Assembly (NCBI RefSeq): GCF_014698035.1
Contig: NZ_JACJSF010000089.1
Location: 1-32,173, forward strand
Direction of reading: 5' to 3'
From: Desmonostoc muscorum FACHB-395
GTDB taxonomy: Bacteria > Cyanobacteriota > Cyanobacteriia > Cyanobacteriales > Nostocaceae
Length of the DNA: 32,173 nt
The notes under the pieces are model-generated. The model ran no database searches, was not told where the DNA came from, and saw only the letters and a program-made list of their open reading frames with translations. Positions within the stretch are counted from its first letter, which is position 1; every line of letters starts with the position of its first letter. This document shows positions 1 through 7,873 of this stretch, piece by piece. Made by a program: the position numbers and the translations under genes.

Positions 1-308
1 TCTAAGGATGCTGCTTCCCAAATTGGGTAGAAGTGCAAGCCGATAGCGTTGGAGGAAGGTACTACTGCACCAGAGATGATGTTGTTTCCGTAGATCAAGG
101 AACCTGCAACTGGTTCGCGGATACCATCGATGTCTACTGGAGGAGCGGCGATGAAGGCGATTACGAAGCAAGCTGTGGCTGCTAGCAAGGTGGGGATCAT
201 AACTACGCCGAACCAGCCGATGTAGATGCGGTTGTTGGTGCTGGTGATCCATTCACAGAATCGATCCCATACGTTGGCGCTTGAGCGCTGTTGTAAGGTT
301 GTTGTCAT
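1..308 (-). CDS. psbA: Photosystem II D1 protein, 5' part only
   Basis: D1 is a core subunit of the photosystem II reaction centre in the thylakoid membrane and carries ligands for the water-oxidising cluster and the QB quinone. The reverse strand encodes about 102 N-terminal residues: it starts MTTTLQQRSSANVWDRFCEW, then a first membrane helix around IGWFGVVMIPTLLAATACFV, and runs off the window at YPIWEAAS. Start is the ATG at 308. A promoter-like sequence lies upstream at 367-395. Residue 130, which separates low-light and high-light D1 forms, is outside the window, so the isoform cannot be told. Identity is near certain. Confidence 0.97.
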   Translation of the reverse strand, partial: MTTTLQQRSSANVWDRFCEWITSTNNRIYIGWFGVVMIPTLLAATACFVIAFIAAPPVDIDGIREPVAGSLIYGNNIISGAVVPSSNAIGLHFYPIWEAASL

Positions 309-366
309 TGTTTTATAAATGCGATTATTTGCGGATGAATTAGGTAGGTTTGACTACCTGTTACAC

Positions 367-395
367 ATCTTAAAGAATTTATTGCGTTTTGTAAA
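367..395 (-). promoter_or_regulatory. Probable psbA promoter (-35/-10)
   Basis: On the reverse strand TTTACA (395-390) is followed after exactly 17 bases by TAAGAT (372-367), a sigma70-like pair. Transcription would start near 360, giving a leader of about 50 bases before the psbA ATG at 308. Inferred from consensus only. Confidence 0.5.
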
Positions 396-486
396 GTACT
401 TTCAGAAAAAACTTTCTGTTGGGATTTACGCACCCGCAACACAAAATCCCCAATCTACTAAATAAAGATGACTTTGGGTAATACAT

Positions 487-633
487 GAATGGCACTAAGT
501 TAATCGCAAAGCCCTGATATAACTTGCTTTTTGAGTGTGGGAGGACGGGTAAGACTTCTTCCCCGTCCTCCCACACCTCCCACACCTCCCACACCCTGCC
601 CTGACCAGGTTTCAGCTTTTCTTAGTGCCATTC
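487..633. mobile_element. 147-bp MITE-like element with 13-bp TIRs and 11-bp target duplication
   Basis: The ends are perfect inverted repeats: GAATGGCACTAAG at 487-499 and CTTAGTGCCATTC at 621-633. They are flanked by perfect direct copies of GGGTAATACAT at 476-486 and 634-644. This is a complete insertion footprint with no room for a transposase, so a transposase would have to act in trans. Inside is a hairpin whose arms GTGTGGGAGGACGGG and CCCGTCCTCCCACAC (535-577 region) pair perfectly, followed by CCTCCCACA repeats. A 38-bp piece of this interior (549-586) recurs at 6121-6158 with one mismatch. An 11-bp duplication would suit IS4-like transposases; that assignment is a guess. Confidence 0.8.
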
Positions 634-673
634 GGGTAATACATTTTGGATTGCGACAAACGCACTTTGTTCT

Positions 674-1348
674 TCAATTCACTGCTGGCTGCTTGGATAT
701 GGACTCTGTACACACTTCTTGTAAAGGTGGACGCACAGATAAATAAATCAAGGGGCCGAATAGCGGTATCAACGCTATTAACCAGAATATCTGTGGATTT
801 TTCCAACTGCGACGCGCCATATCATCCCCTAGCAAAGCAGGAAATAAGAGACAAAGTAGGGAAAAATCTAAACTCATTACATTGATAAAGCGGTTTGTTT
901 GCCACTGTTGCACAAAATTGCCCCAATCTCCTCCTTTGAAACCGTAGGCAACTAGAAGAACTGTGGCTACAGTCAACACAATCCCAGTCACACGAGAATC
1001 TAGCAGCTTGAGTAAGATATTCTTTTTACCAACAAACTGATTATTTGGTTTTCTAAGGGCTAAGTAGGGTAACAAGGCAAATACGCCGACTCCAAAAGAG
1101 GCAGTAGCAAATAACCAAGCAGGTATTTTTTGCCCTCTACCATCAATAAACACTACTGCACTGTAGATGAGAGGCCAGATACCCATGAGGTTAAATAGTG
1201 CTATTACTAATGGGTTAACGCCTTCCCACTGTCCAGTCGAAAGGTTTTTAATTAAATCGAATGTACCGGGTTGCTCAGGAGGTGCGAGGAAAAAAGCATA
1301 AATAACGAATCCTAACCACAGGAAGCCAAAGGCAATTTTTCTAACCAT
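674..1348 (-). CDS. Conserved multi-pass membrane protein, function unknown
   Basis: The 224-aa protein is rich in hydrophobic segments: about residues 5-22 (FGFLWLGFVIYAFFLAP), 45-70, 78-98, 120-137, 155-175 and 188-207, so five or six membrane helices are likely. No catalytic or binding motif was seen. It starts at ATG 1348 after an AT-rich leader. It lies downstream of hrcA on the same strand with a 113-base gap, so co-transcription is possible. The stop is only 30 bases from the MITE-like element. No trustworthy function can be given; cyanobacterial proteins of this kind are usually annotated as hypothetical. Confidence 0.75.
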   Translation of the reverse strand: MVRKIAFGFLWLGFVIYAFFLAPPEQPGTFDLIKNLSTGQWEGVNPLVIALFNLMGIWPLIYSAVVFIDGRGQKIPAWLFATASFGVGVFALLPYLALRKPNNQFVGKKNILLKLLDSRVTGIVLTVATVLLVAYGFKGGDWGNFVQQWQTNRFINVMSLDFSLLCLLFPALLGDDMARRSWKNPQIFWLIALIPLFGPLIYLSVRPPLQEVCTESISKQPAVN

Positions 1349-1461
1349 GAAATATTTAAGTAGGATTAATTATTAATTTTGCCACTACAAATTGGGCTAT
1401 CTACCTGCGATTGCATTATTCATTCGTCTAGACTCGTTGCAGCTGATCTCTAAACCTTACC

Positions 1462-2592
1462 TTAAGGGTTGAAATAACTGAAGGCTTCCGAGAGGTAATC
1501 AGCAGCAGATGCTACAACTGCGATCGCACTTTCATAATCTAAGCGCGTTGGTCCCAAAACTCCCACACTTCCTACAGGTATTGAACCTCGGCGATAGGTG
1601 GAAGAAATCAAAGTGCAGGTGCGTATAGGTTCTAATGGATTTTCTGCGCCAATGCGAACCGTTACCCTTGACTTACCAGCATCCTCCGGTTCTGGTTCCT
1701 CAAATATTAATCGCCATAGTTGGTCTTGTTCTTCTTCCAGCAGGTGGATAATCGTTTGTACTTGCTGTAACTGGGAAAATTCTGGCTGGCGCAAAACTTC
1801 TGACACACCCCGAACCATAATTTGTGTCGCAGTCGGCGCAAGAGTGCGACGAGTCAATTCGGCAACTGAATTTTTCAAGAATTCACCGTAGCGTTGGAAT
1901 TCTTGATCTAGTTCGCTCCAGTCGAGGTTGGCTAATTCCAACAGACTTCGCCCCCGCAAGTGGGTATTCAAAAAGTTAGAAACAATCTGCAACTCGCGAT
2001 CAACTACCTCTGAATCTCGTTGTGTCTCTTCTGGTATTGGCGACAAATCCATTAACTTGGAATGTGTCTCATAACCATCGGTAACAACTATTAACATGAT
2101 CCGCCCAGCTTCAATTTGCACTAATTGCAGATGTCGCAATAGCGCTGTTGTAGTTTGCGGCATAGTTATCAAGCTAATGCAACCACTCAAGGTTGCTAAA
2201 ATTTGCGCGGCTCCTTGCAGTAGGGTTTCTAAACTTCGATCTTCCCACTGGAGATGCTTTTGTAATGCCATCTCTATTTCTCGCCCTAAAGTTTCTGTCC
2301 GCGTAGCGTCTGTCTGCGACACGCTGCGGGAACGCAGAGAAGGTGTAATTAGCTGGTCAACATAAATGCGATAGCCTGAATCTGAAGGTACACGTCCAGC
2401 AGAAGCGTGTGGTTGGTAGAGTAATCCAGATTTTTCTAAAACGCCCATCACATTGCGAATTGTGGCTGAACTTACACCCAGGTCGTACTCTTCGCCCAAA
2501 GCCTTTGAACCAACAGGCTCTGCCGTAGCAATGTAGTGACGTACCGTTGCCCAAAGTATATGCTGTTGCCGATTTGTTAACTGGACTTCCAT
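1462..2592 (-). CDS. hrcA: Heat-inducible transcription repressor HrcA
   Basis: HrcA represses chaperone operons (groESL and others) by binding the CIRCE operator and is itself kept active by GroEL. The N-terminus (MEVQLTNRQQHILWATVRHY, residues 1-20) begins a winged helix-turn-helix; SSATIRNVMGVLEKSGLLYQ (41-60) and PHASAGRVPSDSGYRIYVD (61-79) are HrcA hallmarks. The rest is the GAF-like dimerisation region ending in a conserved PTRLDYESAI stretch. Its 376 residues are slightly long because residues 85-100 (SLRSRSVSQTDATRTE) are encoded by an inserted small dispersed repeat. No CIRCE inverted repeat was found upstream, so autoregulation is not supported here. Confidence 0.95.
   Translation of the reverse strand: MEVQLTNRQQHILWATVRHYIATAEPVGSKALGEEYDLGVSSATIRNVMGVLEKSGLLYQPHASAGRVPSDSGYRIYVDQLITPSLRSRSVSQTDATRTETLGREIEMALQKHLQWEDRSLETLLQGAAQILATLSGCISLITMPQTTTALLRHLQLVQIEAGRIMLIVVTDGYETHSKLMDLSPIPEETQRDSEVVDRELQIVSNFLNTHLRGRSLLELANLDWSELDQEFQRYGEFLKNSVAELTRRTLAPTATQIMVRGVSEVLRQPEFSQLQQVQTIIHLLEEEQDQLWRLIFEEPEPEDAGKSRVTVRIGAENPLEPIRTCTLISSTYRRGSIPVGSVGVLGPTRLDYESAIAVVASAADYLSEAFSYFNP
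2293..2340. repeat. Small dispersed repeat inserted in frame in hrcA
   Basis: The segment with GCGTAGCGTCTGTCTGCG and ACACGCTGCGGGAACGC looks like the GTAGCG/CGCTACG-type short repeats scattered through Nostoc-like genomes, not like coding sequence. It adds about 16 codons between the DNA-binding and dimerisation parts of HrcA without breaking the frame. Related pieces occur at 7461-7490 and 23018-23052. Confidence 0.65.
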
Positions 2593-3038
2593 AGGATATG
2601 TTTTGCTAGAGGCAAATTTTAATCAAAGTCTGGAGAAATTTCTGGATTTGATTTAAACAAGGAATATTAATAATTTATTAAGATAACAAATTATACAATT
2701 ATATTGTGATAATTAATTTTAAGGTTCGTGTACATTATTCTTGAAAAGTGCGCTCTCAATAGAATCTAGGCTTTGCATCAAAAGCTAAGAGTTTGAATTT
2801 ACAAGATTCTTTTCTGCCTTATTTTTGCATAATTCTACACTTAGAAAAGTATTGTTGTATACGTATTTTTGCGGCTATTACAGCTAAGATTAGGGTCGAA
2901 AAGTTGCGTAAGTTGTGTAGCCAGTGGAGAAAGTTACAAACATTTCTGGCTAGTCCCTGAACTAATTTAGTGCTATTTTCACAATAGCAAAAGCCAGATG
3001 GAATTAAGTTCCATCTGAGTAATGCACCTAAACACAAG
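2593..3038. other. Intergenic region, AT-rich, no gene recognised
   Basis: 446 bases between hrcA and the rhodanese gene. The hrcA-proximal part (about 2640-2720) is very AT-rich and may hold the hrcA promoter. A 72-codon open frame at 2819-3037 on the reverse strand has no ribosome-binding site or recognisable domain and is not called. The only clear structure is the hairpin at 2996-3016. Confidence 0.6.
2996..3016 (-). terminator. Hairpin downstream of the rhodanese gene
   Basis: AGATGGAA and TTCCATCT form a perfect 8-bp stem with a 5-base loop, 22 bases after the rhodanese stop in its direction of transcription. The following tract (GGCTTTTGC) is only weakly T-rich, so this is a modest terminator candidate. 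Confidence 0.5.
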
Positions 3039-3371
3039 CTAATACTGGGGAATTGAATGGTCTACTAAGATGGAGTAAGCATCAATACCACCCGAAATAT
3101 TTTGCACATTTGTAAAACCTTGAGCAATTAACCACTGACACATCTGGGCAGAGCGAATACCGTGGTGGCATAGCACAAGGGTTTCAGCTTCATGATTGAA
3201 GAGGGTAGGTATTTCATGTCCCCACTCAGCAAATTGACTCAAGGGTAGGTTGACAAAGCCCTCAATGTTAGCGATCGCCAATTCTTCTGGTTCTCGGACA
3301 TCTACTAGCTGTATACTTCCATCACCAGAGGAAAGACGTTGTGCCAGTTCTTTTACACTAATCTGGTTCAT
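3039..3371 (-). CDS. Single-domain rhodanese-like sulfurtransferase
   Basis: The 110-aa protein is one rhodanese domain: VDVREPEEL (23-31) is the CH2A-type motif and LCHHGIRSAQ (67-76) holds the active-site loop with catalytic Cys68, which would carry a persulfide. Such stand-alone cytosolic domains transfer sulfur or sense redox state; the physiological acceptor is unknown. Start is ATG 3371. The next gene is divergent, leaving 157 bases for both promoters, and a hairpin follows the stop. The catalytic cysteine and six-residue loop are intact, so activity is likely. Confidence 0.9.
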   Translation of the reverse strand: MNQISVKELAQRLSSGDGSIQLVDVREPEELAIANIEGFVNLPLSQFAEWGHEIPTLFNHEAETLVLCHHGIRSAQMCQWLIAQGFTNVQNISGGIDAYSILVDHSIPQY

Positions 3372-3528
3372 GGGTTGACTAAAAGAATTCCCTATAAACA
3401 GTCCTAATCTTATTTATGGTGACAGAAAATCTCTGCCTTTGCATGAGTATCGATTCTCAAGAAGGCTGATAAATTCTGCTAGGGGATTTGCTTAAATGGC
3501 TGTAAACCGTCTTTTTTAAAGGTTTAAT

Positions 3529-5187
3529 GTGAATAGTCAACGTTCATTTATCGGTTTTATCGTAGCAGGTGCGATCGCATTGCTAATTGCGATCGCAGGC
3601 TTTTACTGGTTTTTCACCAAAAGTCCGGCTAACCTCATTGCTTCTACATCTGAGCCTGGTGCAGCCATATTCGTATCAAAACTTTCGCCAGCAATGGTTT
3701 CATTGCTGACGAATCCCGATCGGTTGCAGGCGTTGGAACGTGAAGAGGAACTATCTAAACTCAAAACCAGTTTATTCGCCAAAAGTGGCATAGATTATAA
3801 ACAAGACGTTCAACCCTGGTTAGGGAATGAAATTACATTAGCTATCACCACCTTAGATATTGATCGCGATCCAGAAAACGGACAGCAGCCAGGATATCTG
3901 TTAGCACTAGCAACCAAGCAACCTGAGAAAAGCCGTGAGTTTGTCGAGTTGTTATTTTCCAAACGGGCCTTATCTGGGGCAACCTTAGCTGTTGAAGAAT
4001 ATAAAGGCGTAAAGCTGATTTCTGACAATTCCCAACCAGAGAAGGATTTGCTTGCAGGTGCAGTTGTTGGTGAAGGCTTTGTATTGTTTGCCAACGATCC
4101 GAAAGTCTTGAAAGACGCGATTAATAACGTCCAAGCGCCCGATCTGAATTTGACTAGCTCCCCCGAATACCAAAAAGCTACTAAAGAACTGCCCAAAGGG
4201 GGTTTAGCTGTAGCGTTCTTAAATCTTCCCGTTGTAGCAAAATGGCAAGGCTTAGAATTGTCAGAACAACTTTATAACAGCGAAATTATCTCTCTGGCGT
4301 TGAATCCCAAAGGATTGCTAGCAGAAACGACCTTTTTGACTTCATCAGAAATTCTCACTCCATCTGCAACACTATCTAAACCTGTAGGAGCATTGCAGTA
4401 TGTTCCAGCGTCGGCAGGTTTGGCAATTTCTGGCTCAAATTTGAGTAATTTGGGTGAGAGCGATTTAGCCAAACTCTGGAAACAAGCAACAGCTACTATA
4501 TATGGTTCTGGGGAAGATGTGGTTTCTCGGTTAGCCAAACCTTTAGTAGATGTTCAAAAACGGTGGGGAATAAACTTACCAGAGGATATTTTCAGTTGGG
4601 TACAGGGAGAATATGCGATCGCATTGTTACCAGAGAAAGAGCAAACAACCCCTCATTGGGTTTTTGTGGTGGAAAAATCTGAGAGTGTAGAACAAGGTAT
4701 TGCTCGTTTGGATGCGATCGCATCATCCAATGGACTCAGCATTAATCCCCTGACTATAGATAAGCAAAAAGTCTCCGCTTGGACAGAGTTAACTACGGCG
4801 GCTAAAAAAAGTGATGCTAAAGAAGGAGCATCTTTCAGTATTGAAACAAAAGTGCGGGGATTGCATACAACTTTAGGAAATTACGAAATTTTCACTTCTG
4901 ACTTAGAAACGATAAATGAAATTCTCACAACCAAGGATAATTCCTTAATTGACAATCCCAATTTCCAAGATAGTATTGCTGCAATTCCCTTACCAAACCA
5001 AGGCTATATATATCTTGACTGGACAAAGAGCCAGAATTTATTAGAGCGTCAAGTACCGATTCTCAAGCTAGCGGAAGTTTTAGGGAAACCGTTTTTTGAT
5101 AATCTGCGATCGCTCACAGTTAGCAGTTATGGAACTGACACGCGATCGCTCAAAGGTGGCGTTTTCTTCCAACTCAAGAATTCATGA
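3529..5187 (+). CDS. DUF3352 family membrane-anchored protein
   Basis: A 552-aa protein with one N-terminal membrane helix (about residues 8-29, IGFIVAGAIALLIAIAGFYW) followed by a large domain expected outside the cytoplasm. The body matches the cyanobacterial DUF3352 family as I know it: repeated strand-helix units with phrases such as PGAAIFVSKLSPAMVSLL, WLGNEITLAI, GYLLALATK and WVQGEYAIALLP. Function is unknown. Start is GTG 3529, which begins MNSQRSF just before the helix. The gene contains several HIP1 octamers and stands alone between a divergent rhodanese gene and a 356-base gap. Confidence 0.8.
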   Translation: MNSQRSFIGFIVAGAIALLIAIAGFYWFFTKSPANLIASTSEPGAAIFVSKLSPAMVSLLTNPDRLQALEREEELSKLKTSLFAKSGIDYKQDVQPWLGNEITLAITTLDIDRDPENGQQPGYLLALATKQPEKSREFVELLFSKRALSGATLAVEEYKGVKLISDNSQPEKDLLAGAVVGEGFVLFANDPKVLKDAINNVQAPDLNLTSSPEYQKATKELPKGGLAVAFLNLPVVAKWQGLELSEQLYNSEIISLALNPKGLLAETTFLTSSEILTPSATLSKPVGALQYVPASAGLAISGSNLSNLGESDLAKLWKQATATIYGSGEDVVSRLAKPLVDVQKRWGINLPEDIFSWVQGEYAIALLPEKEQTTPHWVFVVEKSESVEQGIARLDAIASSNGLSINPLTIDKQKVSAWTELTTAAKKSDAKEGASFSIETKVRGLHTTLGNYEIFTSDLETINEILTTKDNSLIDNPNFQDSIAAIPLPNQGYIYLDWTKSQNLLERQVPILKLAEVLGKPFFDNLRSLTVSSYGTDTRSLKGGVFFQLKNS

Positions 5188-5543
5188 GATTTTCATAAAA
5201 ACTCAAGTGCAGAAGGTTAAAAATTATTTTATCTTCTGCCTTTTTCTGTTCCGTAAAATTTTCGTAAATTTACTGTATTATTTGCTATTTAAATCGTCCA
5301 TTAATGGTTTTCTTTAGGAGGCAAAATCCTGCGTCCAACAGAGGTAATTACATCCAAATCATCAGTCGGGGAATGGTCGCTGCTGTTTATATCAAGAGGC
5401 AGCCTAGCAATTAGCTGTTTGCTTTAAAAACCCTTTATTGTGGCACATTTTAATGTGGCACAACCAACTGAAATTTCACTGGAATTTTTTCATTAGAATA
5501 TGTATATATCATTACTAATTTAACAGCCTGTTGGAGGGCTACT
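5188..5543. promoter_or_regulatory. Upstream region of the PPC-like gene with a tandem 9-bp motif
   Basis: 356 bases without a gene. TGTGGCACA occurs twice, at 5439-5447 and 5454-5462, spaced 15 bases, about 80-105 bases before the next start codon; this could be an operator. An AT-rich TATGTATATATCATTA stretch (about 5500-5515) could hold a -10 element. A ribosome-binding site GGAGGG sits at 5533-5538. Nothing else is recognised. Confidence 0.4.
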
Positions 5544-6038
5544 ATGAAATTTTGTCGCCCCCGACTTGAGTTTAGCGGCGGCTGGTTGTTGGCTATACTT
5601 GCCACCATCACAGCTACACCTGTAATTGCAGAGACAGCAGCGAATTTTGGTACTTTTACCGTGTCAACAAACTCTAATCCAGCACAAGGAACAGTACAGG
5701 GGTTTACAGGTGGTTCTTACTCATTGTCTGCCATAAGTAATCGTGATCGCGATCAAAAAGCCTGTATTGGTTTTGCCGATCCTAATCCAGATCACATTAT
5801 GGTTTTGGAAAATGACTTTTCCCAGCTAACAATCAAAGTCGATAGCAACAATACCGACACAACTTTACTCATTCAAGGCCCAGATCAAAATACGATTCGC
5901 TGCGGCGATGACACTGGCAAAAGAAAAGATGCTAGCGTTAGCGATCGCAACTGGAAAAGAGGTACTTATCGGATTTGGGTAGGTACATTTAATTCTGGGG
6001 TCAAGCGTGATTATACTCTGGCAGTGGAGCAGCAGTGA
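5544..6038 (+). CDS. Secreted PPC-like (pre-peptidase C-terminal type) domain protein
   Basis: The 164-aa product has a signal peptide: basic start MKFCRPRLEFSGG, hydrophobic core WLLAILATITATPVIA and probable cleavage after VIAETA near residue 31. The mature part has the beta-sandwich layout of PPC domains, with TLLIQGPDQNTIRCGDD in the middle and GTYRIWVGTF near the end (the typical glycine-tyrosine-x-[IV]-x-V-G strand). Two cysteines (in KACIGF and TIRCGDD) could form a disulfide. A good ribosome-binding site (GGAGGG, 6 bases before ATG) fixes the start. It is probably periplasmic or extracellular; the ligand is unknown. Confidence 0.75.
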   Translation: MKFCRPRLEFSGGWLLAILATITATPVIAETAANFGTFTVSTNSNPAQGTVQGFTGGSYSLSAISNRDRDQKACIGFADPNPDHIMVLENDFSQLTIKVDSNNTDTTLLIQGPDQNTIRCGDDTGKRKDASVSDRNWKRGTYRIWVGTFNSGVKRDYTLAVEQQ

Positions 6039-6065
6039 AGTGGGGAAGAAGCAAGGGGGCAGAGG

Positions 6066-6158
6066 AGTGTGGGAAGTGTGGGGAGTGTGGGGAGTGTGGG
6101 GAGTGTGGGGAGTGTGGGGGGTAAGACTTCTTCCCCATCCTCCCACACCTCCCACACC
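6066..6158. repeat. 9-bp tandem repeat and shared G/C-skewed module
   Basis: Six copies of AGTGTGGGG (first copy AGTGTGGGA) run from 6066 to 6119. They lead into GTAAGACTTCTTCCCC and CCTCCCACA repeats (6121-6158) that can fold back on them. The second half is nearly identical to the interior of the element at 487-633. This is a G-rich/C-rich arm pair of a large imperfect hairpin, between the PPC-like gene and cysE. Confidence 0.85.
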
Positions 6159-6161
6159 CCT

Positions 6162-6187
6162 TGGATTTCTCACAATTGAGAAATCCA
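6162..6187. terminator. 11-bp perfect hairpin, possible terminator
   Basis: TGGATTTCTCA and TGAGAAATCCA pair perfectly around a CAAT loop. It lies about 125 bases after the PPC-like stop and has no adjacent T-run, so it may be a dispersed palindrome instead. It is followed by CCCAATT-type heptamer repeats (about 6195-6222) of the STRR kind. Confidence 0.45.
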
Positions 6188-6291
6188 GGCTAATGCCCAA
6201 TTCCCAATTCCCCATTCCCAATTTTTATGTGTAACACCTGAGACGATAATATGGGAGAGTAGCTTGTTGTGCTTTCCGAGGGTGCTATCTC

Positions 6292-7056
6292 GTGCTATCT
6301 ATACTGCGTGCTGACTTTCGTATCATATTTGAACGTGACCCAGCTGCTCGTAACTGGTTGGAAGTTTTATTTTGTTACCCTGGTTTGCAAGCCCTGCTAT
6401 TCCATAGGCTGGCTCACTGGTTGTACACTGTTGGTCTTCCCTTTTTTCCTCGCCTAATTTCTCACTTGGCTCGGTTTTTGACTGGAATTGAAATCCACCC
6501 TGGTGCAGCAATTGGAAAAAGTGTGTTTATTGACCACGGTATGGGTGTAGTAATTGGTGAAACTGCGATCGTGGGAGACTATGCCCTAATTTATCAAGGT
6601 GTCACCCTTGGAGGTACTGGTAAAGAATGTGGCAAACGCCATCCAACTGTGGGTGAAAACGTCGTAGTCGGGGCTGGAGCAAAGGTACTGGGCAATATCC
6701 AAATTGGTAATAATGTTCGTATTGGCGCTGGGTCTGTTGTTCTAAGGGATGTACCTTCAGACTGTACTGTGGTAGGAGTGCCTGGGCGCATCATGTATCG
6801 TTCTGGAGTTCGGGTTTCACCTCTTGAACACAATAACTTACCAGATTCAGAAGCTCAAGTAATTCGTGCTTTAGTAGACCGGATTGAGGCGTTAGAAGAA
6901 CAAATACAAACTCTTCAGCGCACCAATTCTTCAGAAAAAACTCCTGTTTTAGTGGGTTGTTTAGCCACCAAAGAGGATGAGCTAACCCACGATCCTCGCT
7001 GGTGCAACCTCAAAGATAAGACCATCCAGCAATTTCTAGATGGTGCTGGCATTTAG
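6292..7056 (+). CDS. cysE: Serine O-acetyltransferase
   Basis: CysE makes O-acetylserine from serine and acetyl-CoA, the first step of cysteine synthesis. The 254-aa protein has the short cyanobacterial N-terminal helical region and then the left-handed beta-helix of hexapeptide repeats (about residues 64-170). Active-site histidines are seen as DHGMG (His82) and KRHPTV (His117), with GVTLGGTG between them. A C-terminal tail (about 185-254) includes a short coiled coil (RIEALEEQIQTLQ). Start is GTG 6292 with GAGG upstream. GTGCTATCT is duplicated at 6281-6289 and 6292-6300, so an out-of-frame decoy GTG precedes the true one. The IS right end abuts the stop codon. Confidence 0.93.
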   Translation: MLSILRADFRIIFERDPAARNWLEVLFCYPGLQALLFHRLAHWLYTVGLPFFPRLISHLARFLTGIEIHPGAAIGKSVFIDHGMGVVIGETAIVGDYALIYQGVTLGGTGKECGKRHPTVGENVVVGAGAKVLGNIQIGNNVRIGAGSVVLRDVPSDCTVVGVPGRIMYRSGVRVSPLEHNNLPDSEAQVIRALVDRIEALEEQIQTLQRTNSSEKTPVLVGCLATKEDELTHDPRWCNLKDKTIQQFLDGAGI

Positions 7057-7061
7057 GTGAA

Positions 7062-7859
7062 CTACCCTAACTTACCGAGTACGGTTGAAGTTGGGGCTTC
7101 TGTAATCACGGGAGAGTGCCTAAACTTAGACTTTCGCCCAAGAATAGGACTTACCTCTCCTCCTACAGCAGAGACGGCTGAACCTTCCGCCTTTATTATT
7201 CTGATGCCTTCTGCTCTAATGTTCTGCGCGGCGTTCGCGTCACGCGAATGATGAGTGCCGCAGTGTGGACAAGTCCATTCACGGACATCCAACGGCATCT
7301 CACCTATTTGATAGAAACAATTAGAGCAGAGTTTGGAACTAGGGAACCATCTATCAATCTCAACCAACTTTCCACCTCTGCGTTCTAGCTTATAAGCTAA
7401 AAAGTTAGTGAATGTTCCCCACCCTACATCAGATATTGATTTCGCCAATTTATGATTACGATAGCGTAGCGTTAGCGAGTCTTCGAGCGTCACCATGCCT
7501 CTGACATTAAGATTCTCTACTATGACAGCTTGGCTATCGCTGACCAACTTGTAACTAAGTTTATGTAGGAAATCTTGCCTTGAGTTACTAACTCGTTCGT
7601 AGACTTTGGCAACAACTTTTCTATATCTATTTCTTGACTTGCTCCCTTTAACTTTACGTGCTAATTTTTTTTGCTTACGTTTTAGATTTTTCTCGTGTTT
7701 GGCAAGGTGCTTGGGATTATCGTAAATGGATACCTTTTCGCCGTCAGTGACGACAGCAAAGTGTTTCAAACCTAGATCAATCCCATATATCTTACCTTCT
7801 GAAATAACTAGATTTTCGCCAACTCCAGTCGGAGACGCTACACGAACAATCTCAGTCAA
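7062..7859 (-). pseudogene. tnpB: TnpB (IS200/IS605-type RNA-guided nuclease), N-terminus lost
   Basis: TnpB proteins are RNA-guided, RuvC-type DNA nucleases of IS200/IS605 and IS607 elements. This 265-aa remnant keeps the RuvC triad (Asp28 in GIDLGL, Glu115 in VENLNV, Asp207 in SRDANAAQN) and the zinc finger (Cys178, Cys181, Cys197, Cys200). About 120-170 N-terminal residues (the RNA- and DNA-binding lobe) are missing. Reading upstream in frame from the TTG at 7859, a stop appears inside the end of the 170-bp MITE (7875-7877), and no N-terminal remnant exists beyond it. Residues 124-133 (TLEDSLTLRY) come from a 30-bp in-frame repeat insertion. No TnpA is present. RNA-guided function is unlikely, though a 3' guide-RNA region could persist. 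Confidence 0.85.
7065..7096 (-). mobile_element. Right-end hairpin of the IS200/IS605-type element
   Basis: CCCTAACTT (7065-7073) and AAGTTGGGG (7088-7096) pair with one G-U type mismatch, and the sequence continues to GTAGTTCAC on the reverse strand. Such a subterminal hairpin marks the right end of these elements and the end of their guide RNA. The element edge is therefore near 7057, next to the cysE stop. Confidence 0.55.
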
Positions 7860-7873
7860 GATGGATGCAAGGT

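Noticed and set aside
2593..3038. CIRCE operator (TTAGCACTC-N9-GAGTGCTAA) upstream of hrcA, and a 72-codon ORF at 2819-3037
   Set aside because: No CIRCE-like inverted repeat was found. The ORF has no family look and no ribosome-binding site.
5865..6234. Open frames of repeated HTPHTPHTP or VWGVWGVWG
   Set aside because: They are translations of the 9-bp repeat array and overlap the PPC-like gene or its downstream repeats.
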